Assembly (NCBI GenBank): GCA_900540855.1
Contig: UQHK01000012.1
Location: 6,027-70,026 of the forward strand
Direction: 5' to 3'
DNA length: 64,000 nt
Source: an uncultured Collinsella sp.
GTDB lineage: Bacteria > Actinomycetota > Coriobacteriia > Coriobacteriales > Coriobacteriaceae
Shown here: in pieces, positions 27,868-36,177 of the stretch
Layout: every line of letters begins with the position of its first letter
Numbering within the stretch: the first letter of the stretch is position 1
Notes under the pieces: model-generated
What the model was told of the DNA's origin: nothing
Databases searched by the model: none
Seen by the model: the letters and a program-made list of their open reading frames with translations, nothing else
Translations under genes and position numbers: made by a program

Positions 27868-29115
27868 CTAGATCAGGTCCTCCGCATCATCGAAGGCGTC
27901 GGTGTCGTGGACACCGCAGAAACGGGAGCCGGGACGGGCCTGATTGCGGCACTGGATGCCGTCCTCGGACACGAACTCGCAGCGACGGACGTCCTCATCC
28001 TCCTCGTCACCGATCAGGTCGGCGGCGGGCTCCTCGTGAACGGGAACGTTCTTGAGGATGTCGGCGGCAAGGGTCTCGGACTTGATGTCGATGTGCCAGC
28101 CGGTCAGGCGCGCGGCGAGGCGGGCGTTCTGGCCCTCCTTGCCGATGGCGAGGGACAGCTGGTCGTCGGGCACGATAACGCCGGCGTAGGCCTTCTCCTC
28201 GTCAATAAGGACGCGAGTGACCTTAGCAGGCGACAGGGCGTTGGCGACGTAGACGGCCGGATCGGCATCCCACAGGATGACGTCGACGCGCTCGCCACGG
28301 AGCTCGCCCACGACGGCGCGAACACGGCTGCCCTTGGGGCCGACGCAGGCGCCAACGGGATCCAGGCGATCGTCGAGCGAGTGGACGGCGACCTTGGAGC
28401 GCTGGCCGGGCTCGCGGGCGATCGACTTGATCTGGACGGTGCCCTCATAGATCTCGGGCACCTCCTGCTCAAACAGACGACGCATGAGCTCGGGGTGGGT
28501 ACGGGAGATGACAATCGGCGGACGGCTGTGCTCGCCACGAACCGGCTGCAGGTTGGAGTTGGGGTCGCGAACGTCGATGATCACGGCCTTGATGTGCTGA
28601 TTGTGCAGGTAGCGCTCGCCCATCGGACGCTCGTTGCGCTCGTTCTCGTAACGACGCTGATCGAAGTGCGGCAGCTCGGCCTCGACGCCCTCGCGGATCT
28701 TGACGATGGTGAAGTCGGGCGTGGACTGCAGCACGGTACCGCTGATGAGGTCACCGATGCGGCCGGAGAACTCCTCGTAGATCTGCTCGCGGGCGGAGTT
28801 GCGCACGATGGCGTTGATCTCGGCCTTGGCGTGCTGGGCAGCGATGCGGCTCGTGTTCTTGGGGGTGACGTCGATCTCCTCGAACTCGGTGAAGTTGCCC
28901 TCCTCGTCCATGGAATCGTCGATCGGCTCAAGGCGGTAGACGTAGATCTTGCCGGTGGTGCGGTCGATGGTCACCTTGGCGCCCCACTCAAGATGCAGGA
29001 TCTCGGCATAGCTCTTGGCGAGCGACTGCTCCAGGCGGTCGATCAGGTAGAGCTGGTCGATGTGCTTCTCCTGGCAAAGCTCCATCAGGGCGGACATCAT
29101 GTCGGATGCTGCCAT
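27868..29115 (-). CDS. nusA: Transcription elongation/termination factor NusA with Cys-rich tail
   Basis: Binds RNA polymerase and modulates pausing, termination and antitermination. The 415-residue protein has the N-terminal domain, S1 domain (IGDLISGTVLQSTPDFTIVKI), and KH domains with VGACVGPKGSRVRAVVGELRGERVD and LAIGKEGQNARLAARLTGWHID. The C-terminus carries an extra segment with C-x9-C-x10-C-x2-H spacing (from CEFVSED to CGVHD), a possible zinc site. The start at 29115 follows GGAAGGAAAGTAAG; the frame extends to 29148 without a better site. Confidence 0.96.
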   Translation of the reverse strand: MAASDMMSALMELCQEKHIDQLYLIDRLEQSLAKSYAEILHLEWGAKVTIDRTTGKIYVYRLEPIDDSMDEEGNFTEFEEIDVTPKNTSRIAAQHAKAEINAIVRNSAREQIYEEFSGRIGDLISGTVLQSTPDFTIVKIREGVEAELPHFDQRRYENERNERPMGERYLHNQHIKAVIIDVRDPNSNLQPVRGEHSRPPIVISRTHPELMRRLFEQEVPEIYEGTVQIKSIAREPGQRSKVAVHSLDDRLDPVGACVGPKGSRVRAVVGELRGERVDVILWDADPAVYVANALSPAKVTRVLIDEEKAYAGVIVPDDQLSLAIGKEGQNARLAARLTGWHIDIKSETLAADILKNVPVHEEPAADLIGDEEDEDVRRCEFVSEDGIQCRNQARPGSRFCGVHDTDAFDDAEDLI

Positions 29116-29116
29116 C

Positions 29117-29611
29117 TTACTTTCCTTCCTTCGCGGGCTTGAAGTCATAGGTGGGCTTCAACTTGCACTTTTTAACATCAGAGAAATCGAGGGTAACGGA
29201 CTCGCCGTCCTCGAGCTCGAGGGTAAGGTTCGTCTCGGTGGCGGCGGCAATCTTGCCGGCATACTTGCGACGGCCCTCGGTGGCGGTGGAGGTGAGCTCG
29301 CAGTTCTCACCCACAAAGCGGGCAAAGTCACTCGGACGGCGCAGCGGGCGCGCCATACCCGGGCTCGACACCTCGAGCGTATAGCTCGAAGAGATGGGGT
29401 CGAGCTCCTCAATCACATCGCCGACCCACTTGGTGTTGGCCGTGACGTCATTGAGCGACAGGCTCTGACCCTCGGCACCCTCGATACGCACGCGCACGCA
29501 GGGGGCCTTGGTGGCACCCACGAGCTCAACGTCGACGATGTCGACATCGTGCTGGGGAGCAACGGCCTCGAGCGCGTCGATGATCGCCTGCTCGGTCTTG
29601 GTCTTGACCAT
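29117..29611 (-). CDS. rimP: Ribosome maturation factor RimP
   Basis: Needed for 30S subunit maturation. The 164-residue protein has VDIVDVELVGATKAPCVRVRIEG, DVIEELDPISSSYTLEVSSPGMARPL, and a C-terminal SH3-like domain ending KPAKEGK. The frame is open to 29791, but the ATG at 29611 follows GGAGGTGCCGCA and gives the standard N-terminus. It is the first gene of the nusA operon; its stop and the nusA start are one base apart. Confidence 0.93.
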   Translation of the reverse strand: MVKTKTEQAIIDALEAVAPQHDVDIVDVELVGATKAPCVRVRIEGAEGQSLSLNDVTANTKWVGDVIEELDPISSSYTLEVSSPGMARPLRRPSDFARFVGENCELTSTATEGRRKYAGKIAAATETNLTLELEDGESVTLDFSDVKKCKLKPTYDFKPAKEGK

Positions 29612-29630
29612 TGCGGCACCTCCATCCATA

Positions 29631-29663
29631 CAAAAAAGAAGCGGGGCCGAAACCCCACTTCTT
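29631..29663 (-). terminator. Intrinsic terminator in the rimP-nusA leader
   Basis: On the minus strand GAAGTGGGG pairs with CCCCGCTTC (one G-U pair) around a six-base loop (TTTCGG), followed by TTTTTTG. It falls between the promoter at 29690-29718 and the rimP start at 29611, so every operon transcript starting at that promoter must pass it. This is the arrangement of a transcription attenuator. Confidence 0.8.
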
Positions 29664-29689
29664 TCAATTACAACTTCATTTGCAAGCAA

Positions 29690-29718
29690 ACTATACCAAT
29701 ACCTGCACAAACGTGCAA
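29690..29718 (-). promoter_or_regulatory. Sigma-A promoter of the rimP-nusA-infB operon
   Basis: On the minus strand TTGCAC (29713-29718) and TATAGT (29690-29695) are separated by exactly 17 bp. The expected transcription start near 29683 gives a leader of about 70 nt that contains the intrinsic terminator at 29631-29663. Confidence 0.75.
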
Positions 29719-29802
29719 CCACAACACAAACCCGCAGGTCAGCCTGAGCACAGGTTCTCCACAAGAAATGGATAATTGAGTGTTGTCGCAAGTATCCTTA
29801 AT

Positions 29803-29845
29803 CAAAAAGAGGGGCGACTCCCTGCGTAATCGTCCCTCGTTTTTT
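29803..29845. terminator. leuS terminator
   Basis: On the minus strand GAGGGACGA pairs with TCGCCCCTC (one mismatch) and is followed by TTTTTGAT; a T run also lies on the other side, so it may act in both directions. It begins 24 bp after the leuS stop. Confidence 0.8.
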
Positions 29846-29868
29846 GATGCCAGCTATGCGCGCAGCGC

Positions 29869-32445
29869 TTACTTGACCACCAGGTTAACCAGCTTGCCGG
29901 GCACGCAGATGGCCTTGACGACCGTCTTGCCCTCGAGCCACTTGGCAACGGCTTCCTCAGCGGCAGCCTGCATCTCCTCGTTGGAGGCGTCGCGGGCGAC
30001 GTCGATGCGGCCACGGACCTTGCCGAGCACCTGTACGACGATCTGCACCGTGTCCTCGATGGACTCGGCCAGGTCGAACTCGGGCCAGGCGGCGGTGTAG
30101 GCGTTGCCCTCGCAGCCAAGTGCCTCATGCCACAGCTCGTCGGCCCAGAACGGGCAGATGGGGGCAAGGACGCTCACGATATCCTTGGCCACGCCGTAGC
30201 ACAGCGCCTTGTCGCGATCAGCGCCCTCAGTAGCGTTGAGGTAGGCGCTCGCGGCGTTGACGAGTTCCATGACAGCCGAGATCGCGGTGTTGAACTGGCC
30301 GCGGTCGAAGTCCTCGGTGCACTTGGCGATGGTGCGATGACGCTCGCGATAAAGCTTCTTCGCGACCTCGTCGAGCACGGACTTGTCAAAGGCCACGTTG
30401 GCGTCGCCGGACTGGACGAGCTGCCACACGATACGCCAGGCGCGCTTAATGAAGCGGTTAGCGCCCTCGACGGCCTTGGGATCCCAGTCGAAATCCTTCT
30501 CGGGCGGGGCGATAAACAGGATCGCCAGACGCATAGTGTCGGCGCCGTAGGGCTCGATGACCGAGCTCGGGGGCACGACGTTGCCCTTGGACTTGGACAT
30601 GGTGTCGCCGTTCTCGTCCTTGACCATGCCCTGGCACAGCAGGTTGGTAAAGGGTTCGTCAACGCTCAGCAGGCCCAGGTCGCGCAGCGCCTTGGTAAAG
30701 AAGCGACTGTAGAGCAGGTGCAAAATGGCGTGCTCGATACCGCCGATGTAGTTATCGACGGGCATCCAACGATCTGCGGCCTCGCGGGAGAAGGGCAGCT
30801 CGGCGTTGTGCGGATCGGTATAGCGCAGGTAATACCAGCTGGAGCAGGTGAAGGTGTCCATGGTATCGGTCTCACGCTTGGCCGGACGGCCGCAGACCGG
30901 GCAGGTGGTCTCGTAGAACTCCTTGCACTCGGCGAGGGTCTCGCCGGCACCCAGGTCCAGGTTCTCGGGCAGCGTCACCGGCAGCTGGTCCTCGGGCACG
31001 GGCACGATGCCGCAGTGCTCGCAATGGATGGCCGGGATGGGGTTACCCCAATAACGCTGACGGCTGATGAGCCAGTCGCGCAGACGGAACTCGACCTTGC
31101 GGCGGCCGCAGCCCATGGCCTCGAGGTCGGCCACGATTGCAGCCTCGCCCTCGGAGTGCTTGCCACCGCGCATGCCGGTGTACTTGCCGGACTGGACGAG
31201 CGTGCCCTCGGCAGCGTGGGCGCAGTCCCAGTCGACAGTCTCGGCATGGAAGGTATCGATGGTCTCGCCGCTGGCCTCGACGGCAGCGCGGTCGTCATCG
31301 TCCAGGATAATCGGCACAATAGGCAGGTCATACTTGCGGGCGAACTCAAAGTCGCGCTGGTCGCCGCAAGGAACAGCCATGACGGCACCGGTGCCGTAGT
31401 CGGACACGACGTAGTCGGCAACCCACACGGGGACCTTCTCGCCGTTGACGGGGTTCACCACGTAGCGGCCGGTAAAAGCACCGTGCTTCTCGAGGGTGCC
31501 CTGGGCACGCTCGACGGCAGAGATATGCTTGGAGTCCTCGACGATCTTAGTCACGGCCTCCTCGTACTCCGTGCCCTCGACGAGCTCGTGCAGACGAGCG
31601 TACTCGGGAGCCAGGACAAAGAAGGAGACACCGAAGAGCGTGTCGGCTCGCGTGGTGAAGACGGTGATCTTACCCTCGTCGCCTTCGATGGGCTCGCCAT
31701 CCTTGTCGCACAGGGTAAAGTCGACCTCGGCGCCCTCGGAACGACCGATCCAGTTGGCCTGCATCTGCTTGACGCGCTCGGGCCAGCCGGGGAGCTTCTC
31801 CAGGTCATCGAGCAGCTCCTGAGAGTACTCGGTAATCTTGAAGTACCACTGCTCCAGGTCGCGCTTCTCGGGCTCGGTGCCGCAGCGCCAGCACTTGCCC
31901 TCGGTGACCTGCTCGTTGGCCAGAACGGTCTTGCAGGTGGGGCACCAGTTGACCGGGTTCTTCTTGCGGTAGACCAGGCCCTTTTCCCACAACTTCTCAA
32001 AGATCCACTGACCCCAACGGTAATAATCGGGGCTGCAGGTCTTAACCATGCGATCCAGATCGTAGGAGAAGCCCATGCGCTTCATCGTGGCGAGCGCCTG
32101 GTCCATGTTCTTATACGTCCAGGCGGCAGCCTGCGTGTTGTGCTTGATGGCGGCGTTCTCGGCAGGTAGGCCAAAGGCGTCAAAGCCGATGGGGTGCAGC
32201 ACATCGTAGCCGCGCATGCGGGCCTGACGGGCCATGGCATCGCCGATGGTATAGTTGCGCGCGTGGCCCATGTGCAGGTCGCCCGACGGATACGGGAACA
32301 TCTCGAGCACGTACTTCTTGGGCTTGCTGGCGTCGGTGTCGACGGCAAAGAGGTTGGAGTCCTCCCAGGCCTTCATCCACTTGGACTCAATGGCCTGCGC
32401 GTCGTAGGCAGGGATCTCATCCTTATGATCTGTGCAATCGCACAT
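29869..32445 (-). CDS. leuS: Leucyl-tRNA synthetase
   Basis: Charges tRNA-Leu. The 858-residue class I enzyme has the HIGH-type motif YPSGDLHMGHARNY near residue 52, a zinc-type CPTCKTVLANEQV segment with a second WRCGTEP, the CP1 editing domain, and the KMSKS motif in DTMSKSKGNVV. Length is normal. A 250-bp region with a very long hairpin lies upstream. Confidence 0.97.
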   Translation of the reverse strand: MCDCTDHKDEIPAYDAQAIESKWMKAWEDSNLFAVDTDASKPKKYVLEMFPYPSGDLHMGHARNYTIGDAMARQARMRGYDVLHPIGFDAFGLPAENAAIKHNTQAAAWTYKNMDQALATMKRMGFSYDLDRMVKTCSPDYYRWGQWIFEKLWEKGLVYRKKNPVNWCPTCKTVLANEQVTEGKCWRCGTEPEKRDLEQWYFKITEYSQELLDDLEKLPGWPERVKQMQANWIGRSEGAEVDFTLCDKDGEPIEGDEGKITVFTTRADTLFGVSFFVLAPEYARLHELVEGTEYEEAVTKIVEDSKHISAVERAQGTLEKHGAFTGRYVVNPVNGEKVPVWVADYVVSDYGTGAVMAVPCGDQRDFEFARKYDLPIVPIILDDDDRAAVEASGETIDTFHAETVDWDCAHAAEGTLVQSGKYTGMRGGKHSEGEAAIVADLEAMGCGRRKVEFRLRDWLISRQRYWGNPIPAIHCEHCGIVPVPEDQLPVTLPENLDLGAGETLAECKEFYETTCPVCGRPAKRETDTMDTFTCSSWYYLRYTDPHNAELPFSREAADRWMPVDNYIGGIEHAILHLLYSRFFTKALRDLGLLSVDEPFTNLLCQGMVKDENGDTMSKSKGNVVPPSSVIEPYGADTMRLAILFIAPPEKDFDWDPKAVEGANRFIKRAWRIVWQLVQSGDANVAFDKSVLDEVAKKLYRERHRTIAKCTEDFDRGQFNTAISAVMELVNAASAYLNATEGADRDKALCYGVAKDIVSVLAPICPFWADELWHEALGCEGNAYTAAWPEFDLAESIEDTVQIVVQVLGKVRGRIDVARDASNEEMQAAAEEAVAKWLEGKTVVKAICVPGKLVNLVVK

Positions 32446-32468
32446 ATCAGCTCCTTTAATCTTTAATG

Positions 32469-32587
32469 GGGTCGGTCGGCTTAGCTTTATTCGCTACTGC
32501 GGACAGTCCTGCGCAAGACGAAGAGCACATTAAGTGCTCTTCTTTGCGTGCGGAACTTGTAGCGAACAAAGCTAAGCCGCCCGACCC
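32469..32587 (-). promoter_or_regulatory. Long hairpin in the leuS leader
   Basis: 28-nt arms at 32469-32496 and 32560-32587 are complementary at all but two positions; one of the two differences is a G-U pair in minus-strand RNA but an A-C mismatch in plus-strand RNA. Inside, AAGAGCAC and GTGCTCTT form a second stem, giving one 119-nt structure. It ends about 20 bp before the leuS ribosome binding site. No T-box motifs are visible. It may be a leader regulator, a small RNA or a mobile palindrome. Confidence 0.65.
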
Positions 32588-32621
32588 TAAGGTTAACTTG
32601 ACTGATGATAGCAAATACAAC

Positions 32622-32656
32622 AAGCGAGATGCCTGCGACTTGCAGGCATCTCGCTT
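32622..32656 (-). terminator. Probable guaB terminator
   Basis: AAGCGAGATGCCTGC at 32622-32636 is the exact reverse complement of 32642-32656, a perfect 15-bp stem with a five-base loop. On the minus strand it is followed by GTTGTATTTG, an interrupted U tract. It lies 49 bp after the guaB stop. Confidence 0.75.
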
Positions 32657-32704
32657 TATCTAAATAACGTGGTTGAGGCTCAACCTTTATGTGCAGGTCT
32701 TATC

Positions 32705-34216
32705 TTATCGATACGTTACGCTCTGTTGGGAGTCCTTGACTACGACGTCGTGGGCTCCGCCTTCGACGATCGAGGTCGAGGAGACCAAGGTCAGACGTGC
32801 CTTTTCCTGGAGCTCGGGGATCGAGAGGGCGCCGCAGTTGCACATCGTGGACTTGACCTTGTAGAGCGTGCCGCCCACACCGTCCTTGAGGGAGCCGGCG
32901 TAGGGAACGTAGGAGTCGACGCCCTCGACGAAGCTGAGCTTCGCGGCGCCGCCCAGGTCGTAGCGCTGCCAGTTGCGGGCACGCGCAGAACCCTCGCCCC
33001 AGTACTCCTTCATGTACTGACCGTTGACGTTGACGCGCTCGGTCGGGCTCTCGTCAAAGCGGGCGAAGTAACGGCCCAGCATCATAAAGTCGGCACCCAT
33101 GGCAAGGGCGAGCGTCATGTGGTAGTCGTAGACGATACCGCCGTCGGAGCACACGGGCACGTAGACACCGGTCTCCTCGTAGTACTCGTCACGGGCGCGG
33201 CAGACGTCGATCAGCGCGGTGGCCTGGCCACGGCCGATGCCCTTGGTCTCGCGGGTGATGCAAATGGAACCGCCGCCGATACCGACCTTGATGAAGTCGG
33301 CCCCGCAGTCGGCCAAGAAGCGGAAGCCCTCGGCGTCGACGACGTTACCGGCACCGACCTTGACGTCCTCGCCGTAGTTGGCGCGGATCCACTCGATGGT
33401 GCGCTTCTGCCACTCGCTGAAGCCCTCGGAAGAATCGATGCACAGGACATCGGCACCGGCCTCGATGAGCAGCGGCACGCGCTCGGCATAGTCGCGGGTA
33501 TTGATACCGGCGCCGACCATATAGCGCTTGTCGTTATCGAGCAGCTCGTTGGGGTTGGTCTTGTGGCTGTCGTAGTCCTTGCGGAAGACGATGCCCATAA
33601 GGTGATCGTTGTCGTCGACGATAGGTAGGGCGTTGAGCTTGTTGTCCCAGATGACGTCGTTGGCAACCTTGAGGCTGATGTTCTTGTCGCCCACGATGAG
33701 CTGCTCGCGCGGGGTCATGAACTCGGAGACCTTCTTCTGGTGGTCATCGCGGCTGGGACGATAGTCACGGCTGGTGACAATGCCCAGGAGCTTGCCCTTG
33801 GGAGTGCCGTCGTCGGTGACCGGCATGGTGGAGTGGCCGGTCTTCTCCTTAAGCTCGATGACCTGCTCCATGGTCATGTCGGGTGTCAGCGTGGAATCGG
33901 ACTGAACGAAGCCAGCCTTGTGATCCTTGACGGCCTTGACCATAGCAGCCTCGGACTCGGGGGTCTGAGAACCGTAAATGAAGGACAGGCCACCCTCGGT
34001 AGCGAGCGCGACACCCATGTCGACGCCCGAGACGGACTGCATGATGGCGGAAACCATGGGGATGTTCAGGGTGATTGCCGGCTTCTCACCGCGCTTGAAG
34101 CGGGTTAGCGGCGTCTTAAGAGAGACGTTGTTGGGGATGCACTGCGAAGACGAGTAACCAGGGACCAGCAGATACTCCGAAAACGTGTGGGACTCACCGG
34201 GAAAGAACGTAGCCAT
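32705..34216 (-). CDS. guaB: Inosine-5'-monophosphate dehydrogenase
   Basis: Oxidises IMP to XMP in GMP synthesis. The 503-residue protein contains two CBS repeats (about residues 100-220, with HSTMPVTDDGTPKGKLLGIV and NALPIVDDNDHLMGIV), the catalytic Cys loop VGIGGGSICITRETKGIGRG, and the flap region MKEYWGEGSARARNW. It lies alone between leuS and a divergent regulator gene. Confidence 0.96.
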   Translation of the reverse strand: MATFFPGESHTFSEYLLVPGYSSSQCIPNNVSLKTPLTRFKRGEKPAITLNIPMVSAIMQSVSGVDMGVALATEGGLSFIYGSQTPESEAAMVKAVKDHKAGFVQSDSTLTPDMTMEQVIELKEKTGHSTMPVTDDGTPKGKLLGIVTSRDYRPSRDDHQKKVSEFMTPREQLIVGDKNISLKVANDVIWDNKLNALPIVDDNDHLMGIVFRKDYDSHKTNPNELLDNDKRYMVGAGINTRDYAERVPLLIEAGADVLCIDSSEGFSEWQKRTIEWIRANYGEDVKVGAGNVVDAEGFRFLADCGADFIKVGIGGGSICITRETKGIGRGQATALIDVCRARDEYYEETGVYVPVCSDGGIVYDYHMTLALAMGADFMMLGRYFARFDESPTERVNVNGQYMKEYWGEGSARARNWQRYDLGGAAKLSFVEGVDSYVPYAGSLKDGVGGTLYKVKSTMCNCGALSIPELQEKARLTLVSSTSIVEGGAHDVVVKDSQQSVTYR

Positions 34217-34295
34217 GTTTCTCCTTTTTCCATGCGACCGGTCGGCTGCAGGCCTCGTAGGACCCAGCCCAACCTTGGGCGCCCAATACTGGGGA

Positions 34296-34324
34296 AGTAT
34301 CTTAACGCACTTTGACTGCTACAA
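34296..34324 (-). promoter_or_regulatory. Possible guaB promoter
   Basis: On the minus strand TTGTAG (34319-34324) and GATACT (34296-34301) are 17 bp apart, leaving a leader of about 75 nt with a small CCCAAGGTTGGG-type hairpin. The hexamers are only moderate matches to consensus. Confidence 0.4.
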
Positions 34325-34400
34325 TGCATGGTTTAGAAAGAGCACACGAGGGTTTGACGCAGGCTTTGCGTTTGCCCAGCAAACACTTTAGCGGGAAGAC

Positions 34401-34757
34401 GTGAAGCACATGGAGTACAAGACGACGGCAAAGCTGGTCATTCAAGCGTGCGACAAAGATCTGCCGGGCGTGTTCGGCCACGGTTGTGTCTTGCTGCTGC
34501 AGGGCATCGCCCGCGAGCACTCGCTCAACCGCGCCGCCAAGAGCATGGGCATGGCGTATTCTAAGGCCTGGCGCATCGTGAACGAGGCCGAAGGGCAGCT
34601 GGGATGCAAACTCATCGAGCGCGACGGCGCACGCGGATCCACGCTCACGCCGGCCGGCGAGCGAGCCATAGCGGTCTACGAGGAGCTACAGGCCGATATC
34701 AACAACGTCATCGCTGCCAAGGCCGACGCCCTCATCGCCAACATCAACGCGGAGTAG
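34401..34757 (+). CDS. ModE N-terminal-like winged-helix regulator
   Basis: A 118-residue DNA-binding protein resembling the ModE N-terminal/LysR-type winged helix: GCVLLLQGIAREHSLNRAAKSMGMAYSKAWRIVNEAE, then IERDGARGSTLTPAGERAIAVYEELQ. There is no molybdate-binding (TOBE) domain, so ligand sensing is uncertain. The start may be the GTG at 34401 or the ATG at 34410; neither has a strong ribosome binding site. It is divergent from guaB and no molybdate transport genes are nearby. Confidence 0.85.
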   Translation: MKHMEYKTTAKLVIQACDKDLPGVFGHGCVLLLQGIAREHSLNRAAKSMGMAYSKAWRIVNEAEGQLGCKLIERDGARGSTLTPAGERAIAVYEELQADINNVIAAKADALIANINAE

Positions 34758-34810
34758 TCCTTTTGGGCGGTTTTTAGCCCACAGCGCCCTCGGGTTGAGG
34801 CTCGCGCCAC

Positions 34811-34959
34811 AAAACGGGCCCATCTACTACGTTTAGTTGAATACCCACGACCATACCGGACATTATGAAATTAAAACCGCTGGTAAACAGCTTGGTTATT
34901 TTCAAAATAGGCGGGTGTGGTCGACCCCTATTGCTTAAACGTAGTAAATAGGCCGTTTT
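34811..34959. repeat. MITE-like inverted-repeat element
   Basis: About 150 bp bounded by imperfect inverted repeats: the outer parts AAAACGG and TACTACGTTTA of 34811-34835 match the reverse complement of 34936-34959 exactly, with a few differences between them. The interior has a second imperfect palindrome around GGGTGTGGTCGACCCC. There is no coding capacity. It fills the convergent gap between the ModE-like gene and the PLP-fold gene. Confidence 0.6.
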
Positions 34960-34980
34960 CGTGACACAGACCCCGATTAG

Positions 34981-35973
34981 CTACTTGCGAAGGGCGTTAT
35001 CGAGAGTGGCAGCCACCTGCAGAGGGTCGTCTGTGCCGGCGAAGAGGCGGATGGCGCTCCCCTGCTTGCCGCGTGGGGCCGAAAGGCGTGTCGTTGCGCC
35101 GCCGGCGGGCGACGTGCGGAACTCCCCCGGCAATGTGTCGAACAGCTCACCCGCACTTCGCTCGATAAGGTCAAACTCAACTGCCGGGCCAAAGCCGTGC
35201 TCGAGGATTCCCGTTGCAACCGCATGATCGGGATGCGAACCCAGCCCTGGATAGCGCACGTTGCGCACCATCTCGTTGGCAGCCAGATACTCGGCCAGTG
35301 CACGTGCGCGGTCGAAGTGAGCCTGCATGCGAGCATCGAGCGAGTCCAGCCCGCGCTCCAGCACGTCGGCCTCGTCAGCAGTCAAATCAAGCTTGGCCAA
35401 GCCGCAGCCCTCAAGCAGGGCATGCGTGCACTCGGCAGCTGCATCCACACGATGGCGCTTGAGCTGCGAGCGCGCCACCGAGACGGCGACGAGCTTGCGC
35501 GGAGCTTCGCCGGCACACACACGGTCGAGTGCCTCGAGCGACAGCGCGGCACCCAGCCGCAGCGAATCGCAGCCAAAAGCCGACGCCACGGTGTTGTCCA
35601 CAACCAGCAGCGCATGAGCCTCACGCGCCGCCCGACCCAGCGCGCGCAAATCGGGAACACGCAGGCCAAAGCCGCCGATTGAATTCACAAACCACCACAG
35701 GTGCGGCACCTCGGCATCAAACGCGGTGGCAAAACCCTCGGACGCGGCGGCAAACGCCGCAACCGACGGCTCCCCCACGAGCACAACGTCGCAGGCATCA
35801 AAGCCGCGCGCAAACGCATCGGCAAAGTCATCGGCAAACACGACCAGGCGATCGCTGGGACGCACAATCCCCAGCAGCGACAGCGCCGCCGGCACGTGCG
35901 AGGCCGCAACAAGACGCGCCTCACGCGCACCAGCCCTGACAGCCCAGTCCTCTTCTAACTGTTGCACGTCCAC
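34981..35973 (-). CDS. Cys/Met-metabolism PLP-fold protein lacking the expected lysine
   Basis: A 330-residue protein related to the cystathionine gamma-synthase family: LLVVDNTVASAFGCDSLRLGA corresponds to the cofactor-binding Asp strand, and NVRYPGLGSHPDHAVATGIL to the conserved YPGL-SHP motif. The segment that normally reads S-x-TKY, with the Schiff-base Lys, here reads VSVARSQL, so the Lys position appears to be Arg. The protein is also 50-70 residues shorter than usual, mostly at the N-terminus. It may be a non-catalytic homologue. It stands alone, with repeats on both sides. Confidence 0.75.
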   Translation of the reverse strand: MDVQQLEEDWAVRAGAREARLVAASHVPAALSLLGIVRPSDRLVVFADDFADAFARGFDACDVVLVGEPSVAAFAAASEGFATAFDAEVPHLWWFVNSIGGFGLRVPDLRALGRAAREAHALLVVDNTVASAFGCDSLRLGAALSLEALDRVCAGEAPRKLVAVSVARSQLKRHRVDAAAECTHALLEGCGLAKLDLTADEADVLERGLDSLDARMQAHFDRARALAEYLAANEMVRNVRYPGLGSHPDHAVATGILEHGFGPAVEFDLIERSAGELFDTLPGEFRTSPAGGATTRLSAPRGKQGSAIRLFAGTDDPLQVAATLDNALRK

Positions 35974-36036
35974 GCAACACCGTCCCCAAAAACCGAACCG
36001 AATAAACCATTCATGAAGATCGTACGCCAGCGAGCG

Positions 36037-36120
36037 GGCAGCTGCCGTGGCGAGGTGCCGCGAAAGAGGAGCGACGCGTACTTTATGTACGCAAGCGACG
36101 GTTTGAGCGGCAGATCGCCC
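36037..36120. repeat. Palindromic intergenic repeat
   Basis: GGGCAGCTGCCG near 36037 pairs imperfectly with CGGCAGATCGCCC near 36108-36120, enclosing a perfect inner hairpin GCGTAC-tttat-GTACGC (36076-36092). The stretch is non-coding and has the look of an interspersed repeat. A second small palindrome, CCGGCGTTT with AAACGCCGG, follows before the DUF4956 stop and may act as that operon's terminator although it lacks a U tract. Confidence 0.5.
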
Positions 36121-36177
36121 GGCAGATGTCCGCGCAGCGTCGAGCGGTCCGGCGTTTGTTAAAACGCCGGAACAAAA

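Noticed and set aside
32446..32704. T-box riboswitch ahead of leuS
   Set aside because: leuS genes often have T-boxes, but no specifier loop or conserved T-box/antiterminator sequence is visible. The region is a long simple hairpin plus a separate guaB terminator.
34217..34295. Purine riboswitch in the guaB leader
   Set aside because: The leader is about 75 nt with one small hairpin; the conserved loop and junction sequences of purine riboswitches are not seen.
34401..34757. Complete ModE molybdate regulator
   Set aside because: Only the winged-helix domain is present; the molybdate-binding domain and transport genes are missing, so no symbol was assigned.
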